Below, piece after piece: positions 56,673 to 64,000 of a stretch of DNA of 64,000 bases (within the stretch, counting starts at the first letter, position 1; the number at the start of each line of letters is the position of its first letter). The position numbers were made by a program, and so were the translations under genes. The notes under the pieces were generated by a model. That model had not been told where the DNA came from, did no database searches, and saw only the letters and a program-made list of their open reading frames with translations. Source of the stretch: Sistotremastrum niveocremeum HHB9708 (Eukaryota; Basidiomycota; Agaricomycetes; Sistotremastrales; Sistotremastraceae); assembly GCA_001630475.1 (NCBI GenBank), contig KV419417.1:384174-448173 (forward strand). The letters run 5' to 3'.

Positions 56673-58095
56673 ATGACAAGCATCTTAGCTCCTCCTGGAT
56701 TCCGCTCACTGTCTATCCCATTATCCCAATTGTCTCTAGCGACAGTCCTGAAATGTGGCCAGTCATTTCGTTGGCACATATTCGCTCTCCCGAATGAGAC
56801 GACAGATCCACAATACCCAACTCATGAATACCGACTCGCACTTCATGACCGTGTCATATGTCTCCAACAAGCCCCAGACAGGCTTTTCTATCGCTCAGAG
56901 CTCTCAGAACGCGTTGCAGAACGCGACTTTGAACTTCGACAGGAGGAGACGCTGGTGTGGCTTCGAGATTATTTTCAGCTTGATGTGGACCTCTTGAATC
57001 TTTATGATGAATGGTCTCATAAAGATGAGGTTTTCAAAAGTTTGAGACATCGTTTCGAAGGCATCAGGATGTTGAGGCAAGACCCTTGGGAAAACTTGAT
57101 ATCGTCGGTCCTACTTCTTAGTAACGTCCTGGACCTATCTCATCTCGCTCAACACAGATTCATATGCTCGTCGAACAACCATATTTCGCGCATATCAAAA
57201 ATGGTCCAAAACCTCTGCACCCATTTCTCCTCGCCAACTCTGTCCATGGCTTCTCCCTCAACCCCTGAATCAACAATATACTATCCATTTCCTCCGCCTT
57301 CAGCTCTTGCAGATCCAAGCGTCGCTGAAAAATTGCGATCGCTCGGCTTCGGATATCGAGCCAATTTCATTCAGAAAACAGCCCAGATGCTGTTAGAGCA
57401 AACCGGATCAGATCAAGCTGCCATTAAATTCCTGTACGAGTTACGGTCTCGTCCGACAGACGAAGCTCGGGAGGAACTGATAAAATTCATGGGAGTTGGG
57501 AGAAAAGTGGCAGATTGCGTTCTCCTCATGAGCATCGATAAGGTATATCCACCCGTTTCATCCCACCGCGAACCCTACTGATGAATAACTTCATGCCTAG
57601 AGAGAAGTAGTCCCCGTCGACACCCACGTTCACCAAATCGCGGTCAAACACTACAAATTCCGAGGTTCACCAACAAAAACCGCCATGTCACCCAAATTAT
57701 ACGACGAACTTCAGTCAAAAATGTCCAAGATCTGGGGCCCTTGGGCGGGCTGGGCCCACTCCGTATTATTCACCGCCGATCTCAAGTCGTTCTCGACCTA
57801 TGGCCTTCCCACTCCATCCCCGTCACCTGAAAAACCTCGCCCTTCGAGAGCCGTATCGGATACTCAACTGTTGACGACGCCGACGAAGAATGGCAAGCGC
57901 AAACGAAAGGATGAAGGAGCCCCGTCTACGTTCCTACAGGAAGCTAAGACGGAAATTCTCTCAGAAGCCATTGCAGAGCTTGAGCTAAAGGCCCCCATGA
58001 GCGACGTCGCATCAGAAGACCTCTCTATGAACAGTCTTGCGGAGCGCGTCAAAAGACGAAAGCGCACCCCGTTGCAAAGGACGCAGACGCGATGA
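56673..58095 (+). CDS. OGG1: 8-oxoguanine DNA glycosylase/lyase OGG1
   Basis: OGG1 removes 8-oxoguanine opposite cytosine in base-excision repair. The ATG at 56673 opens MTSILAPPGFRSLSIPLSQL. LATVLKCGQSFRW is the N-terminal OGG motif. LDVDLLNLYDEWSHKDEVF and [27 protein letters not shown] follow after a short intron (GTCGGTCC...CACAG). The helix-hairpin-helix/GPD region reads LIKFMGVGRKVADCVLLMSI, with the catalytic Lys in GRKVADC. An intron then gives REVVPVDTHVHQIAVKHYKF, with the conserved Asp in VPVDTHV. The end has WAGWAHSVLFTADL and a basic tail with nuclear-localisation-like clusters (KNGKRKRKDE; RVKRRKRTPLQ). All catalytic residues are present. Convergent with UFD1. Confidence 0.94.
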
Positions 58096-58263
58096 AAGAT
58101 ATCGCAAGAGTCCTTGTTTTGTACAATTCTAGAACCAGTGGGCAATAACTTATTCAACATATAGTATAATTGTGAAAGCTATGATCGATGCAGCACGCTC
58201 TGATAATGGAAAATATGTGGGAAAAGGAATCACTAAGCGGAACAAAGTCTACCAACGAAACTC

Positions 58264-60027
58264 TCAATCGCTATCAATCATAATGACATCGTCATCGTCC
58301 ACACCCCAATCAGGTGTAGGACTTCGCTCTCGAGCTTTCTGCTTCCCTTTACTGGGTGGCTTCGCCGCGCCTCGCGGTGCATTGGAATTACTGAGTGAAT
58401 GTCCTTTGCCCCAATCGTGTTCGGGTTTCGGAGGGGCTGGTGCGGGTGCGGGTGCGGGTGCGGGTTGGGGTGCTGGAGTTGATCGATTTGAACGTGATCT
58501 AGATGAAGGACCAGTCAAAGTGTTCCCACTTCCAGTGAACGCCGGTCGCGACTGGGGTTCCTCGGCCTCTGGGGACTTGGGAGCTTCCGGTGTAGGTACG
58601 TGCGGAACGACATTGTAGCCAAAGAAGAGTTTACCGAAGGGAAGATTCAGAGGCGCAGGCGCTTTGGCATCCGTCTGTAATGTCTCATTGGATATGATAT
58701 GAGGTCTGCAAAAAGGCGGGGTTATCGGTGACCTGTACCAATGAAGGTATTATGATGACGCACCCAGTTCGATAGATCTTGGAGTTCGTCTGTTGATCTT
58801 CGATCTTCCGGACACTCACTCCTTTCCCTTTGGTCTTTCTACCCGTCAGGCTTTCACCCTTGCCCTTGAAAGCTTCCCAATCCTGTCCATTCTTGCTTAC
58901 TCCGCCGCCTCCCGACGTTCCGGCAAACGCGCCAGACAGTGCCGACCCTGGCCGCGATGACCCAGGTGTTGAACCGTTAACGTCAATGTTCAGCTTCGAA
59001 GCCATGGTCGGGGGAGGCGCGGGAGCCGGTCGTTTGGGTTCAACATATCCTTTTGGCGCGGCGAAATCGACTGACAGGTCGACCTCGAATATACTGATGC
59101 CGGGGCCAGCAGGTTGGATTTCCATGATAAGAATAGAGAAAGTGATCGAGTTATAAGATATTTCGATGATATCGCCTTGTGTTAAAGCAGTGAAATTACG
59201 TAGAGCTTGTTCCAGCCTGATTGCATATAAGAAAACGCGAGAATGCGACCTTGAAAGAGGGCTTACACGGCTTTGGGGTCGGACACTTCGAGAAAATCGA
59301 CTGTCTGAGGCTGCAGTTTGACGAGTTTGCCTTTCGGCAGTTGGGCGCCTGTTATTCGGATAGGATCTCCTTCATTTAATCGCAGTGTCTTCATCATCTG
59401 AATGGCAACATTGGTCACAGGGTTCGCACAGCCAGCACTTTGCCACGCACCCAATATGGAAGATGAACGACACCCTCTTCAGCGATGAATTCAAGCACAC
59501 CGGCATGAGTCGAGGCGGCAGGATTGGAAGGGTTGCGTAATTCGAACATCCAAGGACTCTCGAGTTCAAGCTCGGCTAATCGGGTACAATCAGTTACAAC
59601 TTCGGTGAGATTGGAAAAACCAATGCTCACTCAGAGAAGCAAGTGCTGAAGGGGGCATGATGACTGGGTAGATGCAACATGTCAGGAAGGCCGAAACATC
59701 GCAGAGACCGTGAAGACGCACTCTTGCCACCGTAGCTGACGTTCAATCGTTCCTTGCCTGGCAACATCGCGACCGAATACGCTTTCAAGAATTCATCATA
59801 TTGTCTTGGTTGACCTCTCCTAAACGGAGGACCTTGGAAGCCTCTGGGTAATGTCAGCCTAAAGATGAACTTCGACGTGAATGCAGACTCACTGGGCTAA
59901 CTGGTTGAATAAACCGGCTGGACCAGCACCAAATGGATCTTGTCCACCAAACTGCAGAAGAATATTAGAAACAATATCCACATCATAAATGCTGCTCACC
60001 ATCTTCTGAAAGGTCGTGTAATGAGGT
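58264..60027 (-). CDS. UFD1: UFD1, Cdc48/p97 cofactor (first exon unresolved)
   Basis: Ufd1, with Npl4, links Cdc48/p97 to ubiquitinated substrates in ER-associated degradation. Exons read PHYTTFQKM, FGGQDPFGAGPAGLFNQLAQ, FRRGQPRQYDEFLKAYSVAM, LPGKERLNVSYGGK, MPPSALASL, then ELESPWMFELRNPSNPAAST, HAGVLEFIAEEGVVHLPYW, MMKTLRLNEGDPIRITGAQL, PKGKLVKLQPQTVDFLEVSD, ALRNFTALTQGDIIEISYN, and EIQPAGPGISIFEVDLSVDF. This covers the double-psi barrel domain. The C-terminal part is disordered with an Ala/Pro repeat (PAPAPAPAPAP) and ends DDDDVIMIDSD. The most 5' exon I can join starts at 60027; the initiator codon must lie upstream. Divergent from CCT4. Confidence 0.88.
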
Positions 60028-60226
60028 CTAAGGGAGATGTGCGTCAGCGCGTACCGGACTTTGAAATAGTCTTGCGAAAGAGAAACGCGTCTCTATTACG
60101 TAAGGCGTAGCTTTTCCAAGAATGTCTGCCCAACCTTCAAGCCATGCGTCTGGTAACCCCTCTGGGTCAAATAAGTCGTTTAATGACAGGGTATAGCTTC
60201 TGTCATGCCTCTAATTCTTCAACTAA

Positions 60227-62243
60227 ATGCCTCGAACGCAGGGAAAACCAATCGAAGTGCGACTGTCTAATTTGACCGCGGCGAAGGGTACGTGCCTGCA
60301 GGTGAAAATATTGGCGTGCACTGATCTTCGGTTGTATAGCTATCAGCGATGCAGTCAGAACGTCTTTGGGACCCAAGGGAATGGACAAGATGGTGTGTTT
60401 CTCGATGGGACGTCGCGAGCTTCCCTGAGGCTTAAAACTAGATCCAAACGTCGCAAGGCGAGGTTATCATCACCAATGACGGTGCAACTATCCTTCGAAA
60501 TATCCAGGCCATGCACCCCGCTGCTAAAATGGTTTGTCTTGCAAAATTCACGATCGGCATAGTCTGACAAGAGCGTAGTTAGTCGATTTGTCTGCGGCCC
60601 AAGATGTTGAAGCTGGCGATGGAACGACGAGTGTGGTGGTCCTTGCAGGGAGCTTTTTGGGTGCAGCTGAGAAGATGCTTTCCAAAGGTGCGCACGCTAT
60701 GAATTCCAAGTCTGCCATCATCTGACCTGTGGGAATAGGGATGCATCCTACAATCATCGCCGAGTCTTTCTTGAAAGGGTCTGCCAAAGCCGTGGAGTTT
60801 TTGAACGAGATTTCAACGCCAGTCGATCTCGATGATAAGACAAGCTTGCTACGGGCAGCAAGCACCTCTTTGAACTCCAAGGTAAAGTACAGAGTGGCTC
60901 GTCCCAGTGACTATTTTAAACATTCATTCAGATCGTGTCACAATACTCATCTACCCTCTCCCCCATTGCTGTGTCCGCCGTCACCCGACTTGTCACCCCT
61001 ACCTCCTCGAACGTCGACCTTAGAGACATCAGAATCGTCAAGAAGGTCGGCGGTACTATTGAAGATACCGAACTGGTTGACGGCGTCGTGTTGAACCAAA
61101 ACGTAGTGGTTGGTGCCGGTGGCCCTACGCGCATTGAGAAGGCGAAGATCGCCATAATCCAATTCCAGCTCAGCGCTCCTAAGCCTGACGTGAGCCTTTC
61201 CGCTTGATAAAACTTGTTTTGTGTATTAATTGTTTTCAGATGGATAACACAATCGTTGTAAATGACTACCGACAAATGGATAAAATCTTCAAGGAAGAGC
61301 GTCAGTATCTTCTTAACATGACGAAGAAGATCAAGAAAACCGGCTGCAACGTGCTTCTCATCCAAAAATCCATCCTTCGTGACGCCGTTAACGAAATTTC
61401 CCTGCACTTCCTCTCAAAGCTCAAGATCCTCGTTGTCAAAGACGTTGAACGCGACGAGATTGAGTTCCTCTCGAAGAGTCTCGGGTGCAAACCCATCGCC
61501 GATATTGAGGCGTTCACGGAGGATAAGCTTGGGCAAGCTGATCTTGTGGATGAAGATAGCAATTCCGGCGTCCGTGTTGTTCGCATCACTGGTATCAAGA
61601 ATCGCGGGAGGACTGTCAGTATTCTGGCCATGGGTTCTAACTCCCTCGTGCTGGAAGAATGTGAACGCAGTCTTCACGACGCACTTTGCGTGGTGCGCTG
61701 TCTTGTAAAGAAGCGGTGAGTATCTGTTGTCGAAATATCCAGTAATCATTCACTGAGCAAATTTCACTGCCAGTGCTCTCATTGCAGGAGGAGGAGCACC
61801 CGAAATTCACGTGTCACGGCAACTTGCCCAATATGCTCAATCGCTCAAAGGAATGGAAGCATACTGCCTACAAGCCTATGCCGATGCATTCGAAGTCATC
61901 CCCACAACATTAGCAGAAAACGCTGGTCTTAACCCTATCGCTATTGTGACCGAATTGCGTAACCGACATGCATTGGGGGAGAAGAACGCTGGTATCAATG
62001 TTCGAAAGGTAGGCTTATTTGCTTTCTGGCTCATTGAGCTTTGGGGCTGACTGCGTGGCTTAGGGTCTTATTTCAAACATCTTGGAGGAGGAAGTCGTGC
62101 AACCGCTTCTGGTATCAACCAGTGCTGTTGAGCTCGCGACAGAGACTGTTTGTCTGTTATTGAAGATCGATGACTGTGAGTACCATAATGAGAACTAAGT
62201 GTCTCGATATTGACCTTCTCCCTAGACGTCATGGCACGATAAA
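60227..62243 (+). CDS. CCT4: chaperonin TCP-1 delta subunit CCT4
   Basis: CCT4 is one of eight subunits of the cytosolic chaperonin TRiC/CCT, which folds actin and tubulin. The ATG at 60227 opens [20 protein letters not shown]. Introns then rebuild [53 protein letters not shown] and [20 protein letters not shown], with the ATP-binding and hydrolysis motifs [16 protein letters not shown] and GDGTT. Later exons include [116 protein letters not shown] and the C-terminus LLLKIDDYVMAR. The stop is at 62241-62243. All expected domains are present. Confidence 0.95.
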
Positions 62244-62493
62244 GGAGAATCCGTCATGTAGTAAAAGTACCATCTAGCGCTAATCGTAGAGTCTTCATCT
62301 TGCTGATCCGATCTCACGTTATTCCTCACAATCCGCTTTTCGATTCGTCATGTTGCAAATGCGCATCATATTTGCAGTCAGGGGTTGTTATGAACTAATA
62401 GTACAGATGATGTCAGTCTATTAGGAAGTACACTAAGCTTTCGTATCAAGAGAGATTCGGGGGATAGCAGCGCAGTATATCAAGTTAATCAAG

Positions 62494-63812
62494 TCAATCT
62501 TCAAGCTTACGGGGGAGCCTGTCTATATAGCCGGAAACATAGTCGAAGACGGTCCATAAAAGACCATGTGTGGTAACACTGCGCAAAGCGCTGACACCCA
62601 ACCCACGATAAAGGCGCGTAATGCCGCTAACGACAGGTTTGGGATGATCGGGATCAGGACCTGAGGATACCCGGTCATTTTCAAATGCAAGTCAGGAAGA
62701 ATCGGCGCACCCCTAATAAGACGATGTAAGGTCTCGAGAACGGTGCGCCGGGGCTTGCCGGCCAATGCTCTTTGCTGTACTTTCGTCTTCACCCTAGATC
62801 GCGTTAATTTGACAAGAAACGCGTATAACGCGATGGAACGTACACATCAAGCGGATAAATTAGAGCCCATGACGTGACGCCAGCTAATGAGCCGCATAAA
62901 AACGGAATGAGTGTAGGATGAATGGGAAGCCAAGTAGGGGGATCGCCTTGTTCCCCAGAAAGCCTTCGACCCATGAGATATCGAAAGCCGTCATACTCAA
63001 GAAAATAGAGAGCAGTGCCTGAGGTGTCACGGACTGGATTCACAGACGACAATGATCAGCGATAAACCGCTGCGGAAAGATATTATATTGCTTACGGAAG
63101 TGAAGTCGGAAGCCGGTATATAAACCGCGAAACCCAGCCACTTGTATGATGTCCTTCAGGGCCTGCAATGTTCCAGGCGGTTTCAAGCATTTTTGCCCTT
63201 TCTCTAGCGCAATACTGAACTCCAGCTGCCGCCGAATCTATCAGATGCTGATATTAGTATTATCTAGCGGGAGGAAGTTGGGATCGCACCTTCATCAATT
63301 CGAAAGCTATTAAAGCGAGAAAGTTTAGAAAACTTGAGCACAAGGAATATGGACTGAGGACTGACGAGCGCTCCCAAAGGAAATTAACGCGCCAGCCATT
63401 GCACCACCAAGCCCTCCTGCTCCCGCGACGTTCAAGAAATTAAATTTTGTGAGCAGATCACGAGTTTTCAAGAATTCTTTGGTGTTGCCATAGATCGTGA
63501 AAGACGCCGCGCCTAACACAGAATGGTCGTTAATGCTGCTCTCTGTGGAGACAAAAGGCGCACTCACGGACTGCAGAGATAGTCATTAACGGGATCCACA
63601 ATCCTCTGAAGAATCCTGCTACCCCCTCCTCGCGAAAAACAGCGACTGCCAAGCTCGGCACTGACATGGGGACTCTTGAGGCTTGGAGTCGAGACTTTAG
63701 GGAGTCCAGCTGGCGATATGGTCACCATTAGGAAATGAAATGAGATGCGACTCATATATGCGTACCGGATAGCCAGCCAGAGTTGACACGAAGCTGGCTG
63801 CTGTGGCACATG
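62494..63812 (-). CDS. mitochondrial carrier family protein (5' end unresolved)
   Basis: Carrier signatures appear in order on the minus strand. ACATAASFVSTLAGYP plus an intron gives YPLDSLKSRLQ (first Px[DE]xx[KR]), GLWIPL, AASFTIYGNTKEFLKTRDLL, FNFLNVAGAGGLGGAMAGAL, FELMK/IRRQLEFSIALEKG (second repeat variant), GLYTGFRLHF, RDTSGTALYFLEYDGFRYLM, IPFLCGSLAGVTSWALIYPL-DV plus VKTKVQQRALAG (third repeat) and GITRLYRGLGVSALRSVTTH, ending SGYIDRLPRKLED. Six membrane helices are expected in the inner mitochondrial membrane. I cannot name the substrate. The first coding exon lies between 63813 and the right edge or beyond it. The terminal 200 bp shows a possible donor (AAA|GTGAGT) at about 63989. 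Confidence 0.85.
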
Positions 63813-64000
63813 CTACAGTTTTATTTTCTGAAAAATTATGAGCACCGCTACCCTCAGTGGCAGAGCATGCCTCCTACGTTGCAAAGCATCGACGATAACA
63901 ACGCGATTTAATACGGCATTTCCGGATCTACTTGAACTTCATCATAAGAGGTTGCGGCTGTAGTGCTGTCATCGGAATTTTTGGACTCACTTTGAATCGT

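Noticed and set aside
60060-60190. Open minus-strand stretch upstream of UFD1 (reads DPEGLPDAWLEGWADILGKA)
   Set aside because: Looks protein-like, but there is no in-frame ATG and no splice that joins it in frame to UFD1; left unassigned.

Overview
The window looks like gene-dense nuclear DNA of a filamentous basidiomycete (Agaricomycetes; a Rhizoctonia/Ceratobasidium-like fungus is my guess, not proven). Genes sit on both strands and are broken by many introns of about 45-60 nt with GT...AG ends. Intergenic spacers are short, and several orthologues are recognisable (GAA1, SAM37, TAF7, ATG15, OGG1, UFD1, CCT4). A 120-base run of N shows it is a draft assembly.

Layout. 1-9.2 kb: housekeeping block with a MedA (medusa)-like regulator cut by the left edge, GAA1, a SAM37/metaxin-like protein, and TAF7 on the opposite strand. 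9.2-17.3 kb: gene-poor, with short tandem repeats and one F-box-like gene. 17.5-18.6 kb: a secreted cysteine-containing protein. 18.7-30.6 kb: accessory island with four HNH-type nuclease-like genes (three from one subfamily), a WD40 gene, a pair of nearly identical 444-bp inverted repeats and a small TA-flanked MITE. 30.8-38.7 kb: glutamine synthetase-like enzyme, a membrane protein divergent from the autophagic lipase ATG15 with overlapping start codons, a small coiled-coil protein, and guanine deaminase. 38.9-43.9 kb: repeat island with four hAT-type elements, each with an 8-bp target duplication; three are nested inside one another.

43.9-56.2 kb holds the most unusual content. Four small genes encode low-complexity proteins with Gly/Asp-rich N-terminal parts and Tyr/Gln/Pro-rich parts, three of them ending in Trp. 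Next come two separate genes for 54-57 residue secreted precursors that end in the same peptide, RGCPGCPPGGP. In these two the propeptide has diverged, but the C-terminal core differs only by synonymous changes. Both have a TATA box about 105 bp upstream and an intron starting 3 nt after the stop codon. I recognise neither family.

56.6-64 kb returns to housekeeping genes: OGG1 (base-excision repair) and UFD1 (Cdc48 cofactor) convergent, CCT4 (chaperonin) divergent from UFD1, and a mitochondrial carrier running off the right end. All exon boundaries were read by eye from splice-site and frame continuity. Product names rest on recalled family motifs, not on searches.
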